A DNA stretch of 64,000 nucleotides. Source: Bombyx mori (lineage: Eukaryota; Arthropoda; Insecta; Lepidoptera; Bombycidae). The stretch covers positions 3,906,001-3,970,000 of the forward strand of contig NC_085123.1 in the NCBI RefSeq assembly GCF_030269925.1, given 5' to 3'. The notes below the pieces were generated by a model. That model worked only from the letters and a program-made list of their open reading frames with translations, was not told the origin of the DNA and ran no database searches. Both the position numbers and the translations under genes were made by a program. Shown in pieces: positions 22,121 through 31,340 of the stretch (positions within the stretch are counted from its first letter, which is position 1; every line of letters starts with the position of its first letter).

Positions 22121-24706
22121 GTGAGCCTCGCAGGCGGTGTGACCCCAGCAGACATAGAGCTGGGGTCGAAGGAAGAAAAGACCCCGGGCCTGCGGTGGTT
22201 CTACGAGTCGGACGAGATGGGATTCCGGACACATCCACGAGACCCAAAGGATATAGAAGCACGGACCCCGACCAAACGAGAAGTGACTAGCGCGGTAATG
22301 TCAACCTTCGACCCTATGGGGCTGGCATCAGCCGTGCTAATAGAAGGGAAAGCGCTCATTCAGAGCATTTGGCGGAGCGGGATCGACTGGGACGACGTCA
22401 TCCTGAAAAAGGACGAGGTGGCGTGGAAACGCTACATGGAGAACCTCCGCATGTTGCAAGGCCTCCGAATAGCAAGGTGCTTCTCGTGCTGCAGCACTGA
22501 GGGGGAGCTGCACACGTTCACCGACGCCAGCGAGAAGGCCGACGCGTGTGCAGTCTATTGGCGTCAGAAGACAGACGAGAGCACCTACCGCGTCACGCTT
22601 CTAGCAGGGAAAGCCAGGGTGACCCCACTGAGACCAGTCTCCATCCCAAGGCTGGAGCTGCAAGCTGCACTGCTGGGGACAAGGATGGCACAGACGATAG
22701 CGGACGAATTGGACATCGCGGTCGGTGGAAGGACGTACTGGACTGACTCCAGCACAGTCCTGACATGGATAAAGACCGACCCACGCACGTTCAAACCTTT
22801 CGTCGCGCACCGACTCGCCGAGATAGAACAGTCAACGAAGCCCCAAGAATGGCGATGGGTGCCTAGCTCGCAAAACCCAGCAGACGACGCAACTAGAGAG
22901 GCGCCGGCGGATTTCGACCACACGCACCGGTGGTTTAATGGACCCGAGTTCCTGGCGTGGGATGAATCGCGCTGGCCCAAGCCACGAACATTCAAGCAAG
23001 AACCGTCTGGAGAAGAGAAAGAGGCCTTCCTGGTCGCCACGGCGAGGACCGCTGACGCTAGACCCACGCCCGATCCGCACAGATTCTCGAGCTGGGTCAA
23101 GTTATTGAGAGCAACAGCCAGGGTCCTCCAATTTATCGAGCTGTGTCGACCCCGGAAGGAGAGCGCCTGCGTGTCCAGACAATTGGAGCAGCAAGATCCC
23201 ACGTGGAGGACGACGCGAGCGAAGCAGCCCCGATCAACATGGAAGATAAGGACTCCAGAAGCACCTACAGAAGCGTGGCTGCCGCTCGATCCGCCCCACT
23301 TGAAGAAGGCGGAGAAGATCCTACTGAGGAGCAGCCAAGGAGAGAGCTTCGGTGAAAAAGATCCCGAACGTCACCCCAAGTTGCGACGGCTCGACGTCGT
23401 GATGGAAGATGGCCTGTTGCGCCTGCGCGGACGTGTCGACGCAGCGCAATACATAGATGTAGGCTGCAAGCGACCGATCGTGCTGGACGGGAAGCACGTG
23501 ATAGCGAGATTATTGATCAAACACTATCACGAGGCGTTCCAGCACGGTAACCACGCAACAGTGATGAACGAGGTGCGGCAGCGCTACTGGATCCTAGGTC
23601 TAAGATCGATCATTCGAGCGACGGCCGTCCGATGCCAGTGGTGCAAGGTCTATCGGAGTACACCACGCCTACCGCCCACCGGAAACCTGCCGATAGAGCG
23701 GCTACGACATGGAGAGCCGCCGTTCACCTGTGCTGCCGTCGATTACTTCGGGCCGATGACGGTGACTGTAGGACGACGTCACGAGAAGAGGTGGGGCGTG
23801 CTGTTCACATGCCTCACCACGAGAGCAGTCCACATGGAGCTAGCAGCGTCACTGACGGCAGACTCAATGCTGTTAGCGCTGCGCAGGATGGCCGCCCGAC
23901 GAGGAATGCCCAAAATCATTTACAGCGACAATGGGACTAACTTCGTCGGCGCCAACAAGGAGCTCAAGCAGGCAATCGAGAATGCAAGGGAAGCAGACGT
24001 CGTGTCACGGGCCGCTCAGATGAACATAAAATGGAAGTTCATCCCGCCAGGAGCGCCGAACATGGGAGGCGCGTGGGAACGTTTGGTGCGGTCCGTGAAG
24101 ACCGCGCTGGCGGTCACACTGAAGGAAAGACACCCGAGGGAAGAAGTTCTGCACACTCTTCTGTTGGAGGCGGAGCACGTCGTCAACTCGCGACCGCTCG
24201 TCGCCAGGGAAGAGAGTTGGGAGTCAGAAGCACTCACGCCGAACCACTTCCTCATAGGGAAGTCTTGCGGAGCTCCAAGCATCGGCGACTACACAGACGA
24301 AGACCTGACCGGCAAAAGGACATGGAGAGTGGCGCAGCGTATGGCAGACCACTTCTGGAGTAGGTGGGTCAAGGAATACCTGCCTACGCTGCTGCCCAGG
24401 AAGATCAACGGGAGAGCAGCTGGCGAGGACTTGCAGTGTGGGGATACCGTCCTCATAGTGGACTCCACGCTGCCACGCAACACATGGCCGCGCGGGCAAG
24501 TTGTCCACACCTATCCAGGCCCCGACAACCGTGTACGAACCGTCGACGTCAGAACGAGCGGCGGTCTGCTTAAGAGACCTGCCTCCAAGATGATCCTGCT
24601 GGTGCCTGCAACGAGCGACGAGCCCACGCCCATAGAGTCGCCACTACAAGGAGTCGGTGCTACGCACGAGGGGGAGGATGTTGGCGACAGCGGCGTCGCC
24701 CCATAA
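22121..24706 (+). CDS. BEL/Pao RNase H-integrase region
   Basis: An open frame with no natural start (its first codon is GTG); in an intact element it would be part of the polyprotein. It begins just after the lost reverse-transcriptase core with the VTPADIELGSKEEKT segment and a Pao-type connection domain. RNase H residues appear in FTDAS (about 22520), RLELQ (22648), WTDSS (22741) and NPADDATR (22876). The integrase has an H-H-C-C zinc region (about 23495-23650), then catalytic D in VDYFGPM (23740), D in YSDNGTNF (23925) and E in GAWERLV (24070), with 49 residues between the second D and the E. A C-terminal beta-rich domain has LPRNTWPRG (24473). The last nine codons run into the 3' LTR. 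Integrase motifs look intact. Confidence 0.85.
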   Translation: MSLAGGVTPADIELGSKEEKTPGLRWFYESDEMGFRTHPRDPKDIEARTPTKREVTSAVMSTFDPMGLASAVLIEGKALIQSIWRSGIDWDDVILKKDEVAWKRYMENLRMLQGLRIARCFSCCSTEGELHTFTDASEKADACAVYWRQKTDESTYRVTLLAGKARVTPLRPVSIPRLELQAALLGTRMAQTIADELDIAVGGRTYWTDSSTVLTWIKTDPRTFKPFVAHRLAEIEQSTKPQEWRWVPSSQNPADDATREAPADFDHTHRWFNGPEFLAWDESRWPKPRTFKQEPSGEEKEAFLVATARTADARPTPDPHRFSSWVKLLRATARVLQFIELCRPRKESACVSRQLEQQDPTWRTTRAKQPRSTWKIRTPEAPTEAWLPLDPPHLKKAEKILLRSSQGESFGEKDPERHPKLRRLDVVMEDGLLRLRGRVDAAQYIDVGCKRPIVLDGKHVIARLLIKHYHEAFQHGNHATVMNEVRQRYWILGLRSIIRATAVRCQWCKVYRSTPRLPPTGNLPIERLRHGEPPFTCAAVDYFGPMTVTVGRRHEKRWGVLFTCLTTRAVHMELAASLTADSMLLALRRMAARRGMPKIIYSDNGTNFVGANKELKQAIENAREADVVSRAAQMNIKWKFIPPGAPNMGGAWERLVRSVKTALAVTLKERHPREEVLHTLLLEAEHVVNSRPLVAREESWESEALTPNHFLIGKSCGAPSIGDYTDEDLTGKRTWRVAQRMADHFWSRWVKEYLPTLLPRKINGRAAGEDLQCGDTVLIVDSTLPRNTWPRGQVVHTYPGPDNRVRTVDVRTSGGLLKRPASKMILLVPATSDEPTPIESPLQGVGATHEGEDVGDSGVAP
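24668..24678 (+). promoter_or_regulatory. Polypurine tract
   Basis: GAGGGGGAGGA immediately precedes the 3' LTR, the expected plus-strand priming site. Confidence 0.85.
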
Positions 24707-25731
24707 TTATAGAATAAGTTGAAGAATATAATAGAATATAGAATAGAATAATAGATTTATATAGATACGTACATAGACATAGAGTTATAACAAATAGATA
24801 AATAACAAATAGATAAATTATATAGAGTGCATATAGATAGATAAGGATATAGATAACGTGCACATATATTTTACTAAGAATAGAACGTAAGTTGCTTTGA
24901 AATAAATAGTATACACTTTTGCTTTATTATTCCCGATCGTTTTAAGATTAGCATATTAACTTAAATGAACACGCGCCCGGCCCGCGTCCCGAAACGATGT
25001 AACAAACAGCATTTATCTGTGTTCGGGACCGGGTATTTTGTTTATACGGGCGCGTCATATAGATTAAGCATAGAATAAGTTATATGTATCGATAGGGATT
25101 ACAACATAGAATAGTTAAGTATAAGGCATTAGTATATACATTTATTAAATAAATAGATATAACGAATAAACCGAGCCGATCATAGTGAAAATGATCTCGA
25201 CGAGAGCCGTATTTTACACGAGATCTCTGTAGGGTAACATTCCGAGGTAGTTAAGCGACCCTGCGACGCTGTCAGGTACCTGCCGACCTACCGACCGACC
25301 CTCGACCGACTACCTGCCAACCGCCGGCCGCCGACCCTCCGAACGAAGATCACCAAAAAACGCACGAGTAAAGACATCTGGGCCTCGAAGAATTTATTGA
25401 AATATTAAAGATTTGTATTGAAGACTTGAAGACTGTTGAAAAGATCGTCGGTTATTGAACATAGAAGAAATTCGGTTGTATTGACAGATCGGTCGGCTCG
25501 GTTTTACGTTCAGTAGCAAAGTTTTGAGTTTTAATTTCGAGCGAGCTTGTACGATATCGTACACCTCAGGACCCTACATCGACTGCTTCAGATCGACACG
25601 AATAATCGCCACGAGACGGGCATCCGGCGTCTTATAGGATTTCAAGAAATCTTATAAGATTCATAAACCCGTCCAACCTGGGTTGGCGTCACTCGCCTTA
25701 TCGACACGGGTGACGTGCTGCGTACCCAACA
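24679..25731 (+). repeat. 3' LTR
   Basis: 1053 bp, same ends as the 5' LTR. The one difference seen is G at 25381 against C at 19282. Confidence 0.97.
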
Positions 25732-25833
25732 CTATTTATTATACTTTCTACTACTTGTGAAAAAAAATTGTAATGAAAATCGAATTAAAAACAAACGCCA
25801 AGAATACTTAGGTGTTTCATTTTTGCTTATTTT

Positions 25834-26500
25834 TAATACCTAAAATGAAGGAAGTTTGTGATGAAATGAACCAATGAAATTCAATAATACGCGTATGGCA
25901 TAGCAGCTTGAATATTACATCAGTCCCACCGATGTCCACTGCTGGCGGTCTCACCGAAGCCTCACCACTACAACCGGTCGTGCATCCATCGGGCTCCCGC
26001 AACCATCATATGTCTTTAGTCCACTTTCTGGCATACCCACACTGCATAATATGTTTTACATACTAGAATCAAAACTAAAGGATTATATCTGACAGCTTCG
26101 TTTCGGTATCCACGTTATATAAGTAACTAGTCTGGCCATAATAAATACTGTTGCATAAAAACTGTTAATTTTTTTCATCTTTTTAATTATTTTGCATTTG
26201 AAACACATATTAATTTTTAAATTAAAGAAAAAGAAATTGCTTAAAATTTTTTTTCAATTTTTTTAATTATTTTGAATTTGAAACATTAAATTTAATTTAA
26301 TTAAAAAACTTGTTTCGATTATACGCCATTTCACATATTTTTTCGTGTTCATTATCAAATTACAATATGAAATGGAGTGTTAAAGAAAATAGGATTCTGG
26401 TGATCGCCTTGCACAAAATGGGTATGGAGTCGTCTGTTTTGCTTGGTATAAGCTATATGTTAGCATATCGTACTATCAACAGATACAAGAATACTTTGTT
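25834..26500 (+). repeat. Module copy M2: flank plus mariner 5' end
   Basis: 25834-26130 is shared with M3 (28241-28557), including the CCACCGATGTCCACTGCTGG block, a LINE-tail-like relic. The mariner 5' end follows from about 26131, with ATG at about 26367, the HKMGMESSV motif and the same small deletion as M1. A partial duplication of the TTTTAATTATTTTGCATTTG region lies at 26175-26290. Ends at the array. Confidence 0.8.
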
Positions 26501-26794
26501 GCTAAGCTAAGCTAAGCTAAGCTAAGCTAAGCTAAGCTAAGCTAAGCTAAGCTAAACTAAGCTAAGCTAAGCTAAGCTAAGCTAAGCTAAGCTAAGCTAA
26601 GCTAAGCTAAGCTAAGCTAAGCTAAGCTAAGCTAAGCTAAGCTAAGCTACGCTAAGCTAAGCTAAGCTAAGCTAAGCTAAGCTAAGCTAAGCTAAGCTAA
26701 GATAAGATAAGATAAGATAAGATAAGATAAGATAAGATAAGATAAGATAAGATAAGATAAGATAAGATAAGATAAGATAAGATAAGATAAGATA

Positions 26795-26826
<32 letters not shown>

Positions 26827-27114
26827 ATAAGATAAGATAAGATAAGATAAGATAAGATAAGATAAGATAAGATAAGATAAGATAAGATAAGATAAGATAA
26901 GATAAGATAAGATAAGATAAGATAAGATAAGATAAGATAAGATAAGATAAGATAAGATAAGATAAGATAAGATAAGATAAGATAAGATAAGATAAGATAA
27001 GATAAGATAAGATAAGATAAGATAAGATAAGATAAGATAAGATAAGATAAGATAAGATAAGATAAGATAAGATAATATAAGATAAGATAAGATAAGATAA
27101 GATAAGATAAGATA

Positions 27115-27146
<32 letters not shown>

Positions 27147-27215
27147 ATAAGATAGGATAGGATAGGATAAGATAAGATAAGATAAGATAAGATAAGATAA
27201 GATAAGATAAGATAA
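26501..27215. repeat. Pentanucleotide array (GCTAA)40-(GATAA)103
   Basis: About 40 GCTAA units (26501-26700) switch to about 103 GATAA units (26701-27215), with scattered variants (GATAG clusters near 27145-27165, GATAATATAA near 27070). Same unit order and orientation as the array at 18056-18475. Confidence 0.97.
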
Positions 27216-28199
27216 GATGTGTGTTTCAAATGCGAAACGGCATCCGTCACTAAGTTATTTTTCCCAGACGCACTGGTGGCGTACAGAATAGTGAGAAAGA
27301 TACAGCCCAGTAACATACTCACACAAATCATGACGGGGCATGGCGGGTTCTCGGAATACTTATGTCGATTTAAGTGTAAAGAGAGCCCGTCATGCATCTG
27401 CGACCCAGCAGTGAGAGAAACCGTTCCTCATGTGCTGGTGGAATGTCCCATCTTTGCACAGGCTAGACATGATATCGAGCAAAAGCTGGACGTGAAAATT
27501 GGACTTGACACGTTGCATGAAATAATAATAGATACAAATAGAAATCAGTTCTTGAAATACTGCATAGCTATCATTGGAATAGTAATAAAAAGAAATAAAT
27601 AGAAAATAAAGTATGTTTACAATAATATTAAGATATATTAGATATAAGCATACAATATATTAAGCAAAAACAAAAGTACATATGTAAGCACTAAAAATAA
27701 GAAAACAAAGCAAATGGGCTTGACATAAATTAAAACTTACCTTCCTCTTCTCCTGTCCAGCTCCCTGGAAAACAAAATTAAAAAGTATTGTTAGAATAGA
27801 ACTAGAAGAGAAATGTAACAAATAACATAGGAAAAAGTAGAATAAGCACGTAATATAATAAGCAGTAGAATAAGAAGATAAAATGTAAACCATAGGAATA
27901 AGATAATAATATTGAAATTGTAAAAATTATATAAAGATAAGATAACATAAGTTTCAAACAATATTTTTGTAATTGATTTATGAATAAATGAGCAAAATGT
28001 TATTTACCCCGAAAAATAAAACAATAATAGGTTAAAGTAGCGGGAGTCCCACCCGGCTAAGTATGACAGATGATAAATGCAAGAAAGAAACAGTATGAAG
28101 CATGAAAGTGCGAGAAGCATAAAAGAGAGAACTGGAATGAATGAGTAACTTAGACTAAAAAGACCCGGTGATCTCACGATCGGGGAAAGGCATAAAAAA
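27216..28199 (+). mobile_element. 5'-truncated R1-like LINE inside the pentanucleotide array
   Basis: AAGAT units abut it on both sides (to 27218, and again from 28200). It carries the C-terminal end of a LINE ORF (27219-27602): FFPDALVAYRIVRKI, MTGHGGFSEYL and a C-x-C-x9-H-x4-C knuckle in SCICDPAVRETVPHVLVEC. This layout is typical of the R1 clade (R1, TRAS, SART). A roughly 600-bp AT-rich 3' UTR ends in GGGGAAAGGCATAAAAAAAA. The related copy at 57228-57867 shows that the ORF is normally longer at the 5' end. Confidence 0.8.
27219..27602 (+). pseudogene. LINE ORF2 C-terminal fragment
   Basis: 127 codons open to a TAG; the first codon is GTG at the truncation point, not a true start. Only the C-terminal cysteine-histidine domain of the LINE polyprotein remains; reverse transcriptase and endonuclease are absent. 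The frame is undisturbed, consistent with a fairly young insertion. Confidence 0.75.
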
Positions 28200-28240
28200 A
28201 AAGATAAGATAAGATAAGATAAGATAAGATAAGATAAGAT
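28200..28240. repeat. Pentanucleotide array (AAGAT)8
   Basis: Eight perfect AAGAT units. They continue the array at 26501-27215 beyond the LINE and run straight into module copy M3. Confidence 0.95.
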
Positions 28241-28557
28241 TTAATACGTAAAATGAAGGAAGTTTGTGATGAAATGAACCAATGAAATTCAATAGATACG
28301 CATATGGCATAACAGCTTGAATATTACATATTTATTTATCTAACTATCAGTCCCACCGACGTCCACTGCTGGCGGTCTCACCGAAGCCTCACCACTACAA
28401 CCGGTCATGCATCCATCGGGCTCCCGCAACCATCATATGTCTTTGGTCCACCTTCTGGCATACCCACACTGCATAATATGTTTTACGTACTAGAATCAAA
28501 ACTAAAGGATTATATTTGACAGCTTCGTTTCGGTATCCACTTTATATAAGTAACTAG
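28241..28557 (+). repeat. Module copy M3: flank
   Basis: Matches 25834-26130 from TAAAATGAAGGAAGTTTGTG to TATAAGTAACTA, with an extra ATTTATTTATCTAACTATC that M2 lacks. Confidence 0.8.
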
Positions 28558-29822
28558 TCTGGCCATAATAAATACTGTTGCATAAAAACTGTTCTTTTTT
28601 TTAATCTTTTTAATTATTTTGCATTTGAAACACATATTAGTTTAAAAACTTATTTCGATTTTACGCCATTTCACATATTTTTTCGTGCTCTTTATCCTTC
28701 GATCAAGAATACTACTCTTTATCAAATTACAATATGAAATGGAGTGTTAAAGAAAATAGGATTCTGGTGATTGCCTTGCCTCTGTCATATTCCAGACATT
28801 TCAAAAGCTTGGTATCAGCTGTATGTTTTTTTTTTTTTTTTTTTTATTGCCCTTGTAGGCAGACGAGCATACGGCCCACGTGATGGTGAGTGGTTACCGT
28901 CGCCCATGGACTTCAGCAATGCCAGGGGCAGAGCCAAGCCGCTGCCTACGGCTGTATGTTCGTATATCGTACTATCAACAGATACAATAATACTTCGTCT
29001 GTCGAAGACCAGAAAAGATCGGGGCGACCGCGTGCTGTTAGAATTACAAAGGCTGTTAATACTGTTATAGCCAAAATTCATCGAAACCCCATTAAAAAGC
29101 AAAAAATCTTATCGCGAGAAATGAAGAAATATCCTCTTTATCGATGAAAAAATTTTCACGATTGAAGAACACTACGATAAGCAAAATTATAAAGCGTACG
29201 CTCACATTTCTAAAGAAGCTGCTCAAGTGGTCGGAAAGGTACAACGTGGTCATCATCCTGCGTCAGTGATGATTTGTTGGGGGACCTTGGGATCTTATCA
29301 AGGAGTCACAAAACTACATTTTTGTGAAAAAGGAGTGAACACATCAGTCAAAGTGTATCAAGATACATACAGTCTTGGGTCAAATTGTGAAACCGCTGAG
29401 CAGTACTTTTTTTTTAAATATACCATGGACTTTCCAGAAGGAATCTGGAAGGAAGGCATCTGGTCACAAGGCACGAACTTCCCAGGCCTGGCTTGAAACC
29501 AACGTTCCGGACTTTATAAGAGCTGAAGACTGGCCCTCATCTAGCCTAGACCTCAAATTATTCCTCCTCAATTTAGACTTCAACTTATGGTCAGTTTTAA
29601 AGGACATGGTCTGCTCTAAACGACAAAACGACATTCAGTTTCATAAAAAACCTTTGAATCAAGCAGTGGCGAAATTTCCCTTGGAAACAGTGCGTAATTC
29701 CATGGATTAAAACCCAAATGTGGCCATTTCGAATAGAATATTATTATTTTTTGCTGAGACTTTAATATACATTTCAATTGATCGATTATATCGAAGAAGT
29801 AGGATTTAAGCCTATCGTTCAT
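28558..29822 (+). pseudogene. Mariner (probable DD37D type), degenerate, with LINE insertion
   Basis: The most complete copy of this family here. ATG at about 28734, then KWSVKENRILVIALP; a LINE-A insertion at 28826-28950 interrupts the HTH region. The frame resumes with VYRTINRYNNTSS. The core reads FIDEKIFTIEEHYD (about 29137), VQRGHHPASVMICWG (29240) and RAEDWPSSSLDLK (29517), with several frame changes and lost segments. It cannot encode a transposase. Confidence 0.75.
28826..28950 (-). repeat. LINE 3' end, family A, with target duplication
   Basis: Flanked by GCTGTATG at 28818-28825 and 28951-28958. On minus it starts CGTAGGCAGCGGCTTGGCTC and ends in a poly-A of about 18. The target duplication fixes both ends. 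Confidence 0.92.
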
Positions 29823-29849
29823 GGTGAGCTCGCTAATGCTAATTAAATT

Positions 29850-30170
29850 GTATCGCGCGACCTAAGAGCGAGAGATTGCGCGATGCGCTAACTGCGTTCT
29901 AGTGCGCTACATGCCATCAGTTCCACTGAACTTCTACGTAGCAACCGGTTGCTGGTGTATCGCACCGACCCGGGAGACTGGTTCTGGTACAGCAGGGTAT
30001 TCCGGAATAGCGGCGGCACCGTCCGGGGCGGCCTGATGGGCTGCCGTATTCAGACGGCTGACGTAGAGTCGTCAACTATCGCTTCGACAACCCGTCGCCG
30101 CGTCGGTCGGGCGTCCTAGGGGTGGCGCCGCGAGTCTGGTTGCAGTGTTCAGGGTCGACCTAACCTCAGA
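29850..30170. other. GC-rich block, unidentified
   Basis: Much richer in GC than its surroundings (e.g. GGCGGCACCGTCCGGGGCGG at 30013). All frames carry stops. It may be the 5' or coding remnant of a retroposon; no family was recognised. Confidence 0.4.
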
Positions 30171-30239
30171 ATTTATTAGAGCCTACAGATATTACAACAT
30201 AATGCCATTACTTACTTTAAGACATGAGTTTGACTCCTC

Positions 30240-30410
30240 AATATTGTGTAGCGGCTGTCGGATATTGCATTTTGGCACATCACAATCACGATCACTAGCC
30301 TGCAGGATTTGAATACCAGCATAGTTGCATCGTTCGATATGATTGCACGAGTGTCTTATTCTTTAGACAAAGCCTAGTTCAAAATATGAGACTAGCTACG
30401 TAATCCCTAA
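30240..30410 (-). mobile_element. tRNA-like SINE head, diverged
   Basis: On minus: GGCTTTGTCTAAAGAATAAG (A-box region) and GGTATTCAAATCCTG (B-box region). Sequence at 18485-18520 resembles its 5' edge. It is related to the Bm1 head but diverged. Confidence 0.5.
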
Positions 30411-30486
30411 TATTTTTCGTTTCTAATGAAATCCCGTGTTTCCATTTGCATATTAATTAGCAGTAGGGGATTTTACTGGCCGGGGC

Positions 30487-30670
30487 TGATTTCCACTGAG
30501 CTACTCGCCGGATCTTCTCAGTGGGTCACGATTCCGATTCGGTGGTAGATTCAGTAAAGTATTGCTCTTGCTAGCCAGTGTTAGGAAATTCTCTCAGATT
30601 GAGCCCGTGAGGTCACCTACTCGTCCAGGAGTAGCTAGAATAGCCCCTTAGGCTTCCAGCGAATAGGGGG
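30487..30670 (+). repeat. LINE 3' end, family B
   Basis: Begins at the hairpin (CCACTGAG ... CTCAGTGG) and runs to AATAGGGGGGAAAA. Diverged from consensus. Confidence 0.8.
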
Positions 30671-30900
30671 GAAAAGGACTGGTAACACTGTATGGCAGGA
30701 GTCTACTGGAAACACGAAGTATTCATGTATTCCGTTTTTAAGGGTGGGGTCAGTGGCGCTAAAACACAATTGAGAATTCGAACTCATGTCTCAAAGTCTG
30801 TCACAGCATTTACATTTTGGTAAACACTGATGAACATTTAATATCCAAAATCAACAACCATGAGAATTACAGAACAAACAAGTTTACATAATTTTATAGT

Positions 30901-31340
30901 TTTTTTTTTGCTTACATTAGTGGACGGGCTCACAGTCCACCTGATGTTAAGTGGTTACTGGAGTCCATAGACATCTACAACATAAATGCGCCATCCACCT
31001 TAAGATATAAATTCTAAGATCTCAGTATAGTTACAACGGCTGCTCCACCCTTCAAACCCAAACGCATTACTGCTTCACGGCAGAAATAGGCGGAGTGGTA
31101 GTACCTACCCGTGCGGATTCACAAGAGGTCCTACCAGTAATAACGCAAATTATAATTTTGCGGGTTTGATTTTTTATTACACGATGTTATTCCTTTACCA
31201 TGGAAGTCAATCGGGAACCTTTGTTAAGTACGTATTTCATTAGAAAAATTGGTACCCGCCTGCGGGATTCGAACACCGTTGCATCGCTAAATACGAATGC
31301 ACCGGACGTCTTATCCTTTAGGCAACGACGACTTCTTAAG
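30901..31340 (-). mobile_element. Full-length Bm1 SINE
   Basis: Read on minus: a tRNA-like head with A-box region TTGCCTAAAGGATAAGACG and B box GTGTTCGAATCCCG (31270-31330), a middle CACGGTGAAGGAATAAC-like region, the body and a poly-A tail (T-run at 30901). The head could drive RNA polymerase III transcription. Bm1-like sequence (GCGGACTCAAAAGAGGTCC) continues to about 31385. Confidence 0.88.

Larger units (their letters stand above)
18580..25731 (+). mobile_element. BEL/Pao LTR retrotransposon, internally deleted
   Basis: A 7152-bp element with LTRs at 18580-19632 and 24679-25731, flanked by a 5-bp duplication CTATT (18575-18579 and 25732-25736). It has a primer-binding site, a polypurine tract, gag-protease, a broken reverse transcriptase, RNase H and integrase. 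The LTRs differ at one position seen (19282 C, 25381 G), so insertion is recent. The reverse-transcriptase core has lost segments, so this copy was probably mobilised in trans. It lies between two copies of the pentanucleotide module. Confidence 0.95.

Noticed and set aside
22585..23202. 205-codon minus-strand frame inside the retrotransposon
   Set aside because: Shadow of the RNase H-integrase frame; GC-rich coding sequence leaves the opposite strand open.
18056..27215. CRISPR-like or telomeric array
   Set aside because: Units are five bases without spacers, and the insect telomere unit is TTAGG, not AAGAT or AAGCT.
31267..31340. tRNA genes at SINE heads (also 6.5, 37.8, 38.8, 39.7 and 56.9 kb)
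   Set aside because: A- and B-box-like sequences are present, but the heads do not form full cloverleaves and are joined to SINE bodies.
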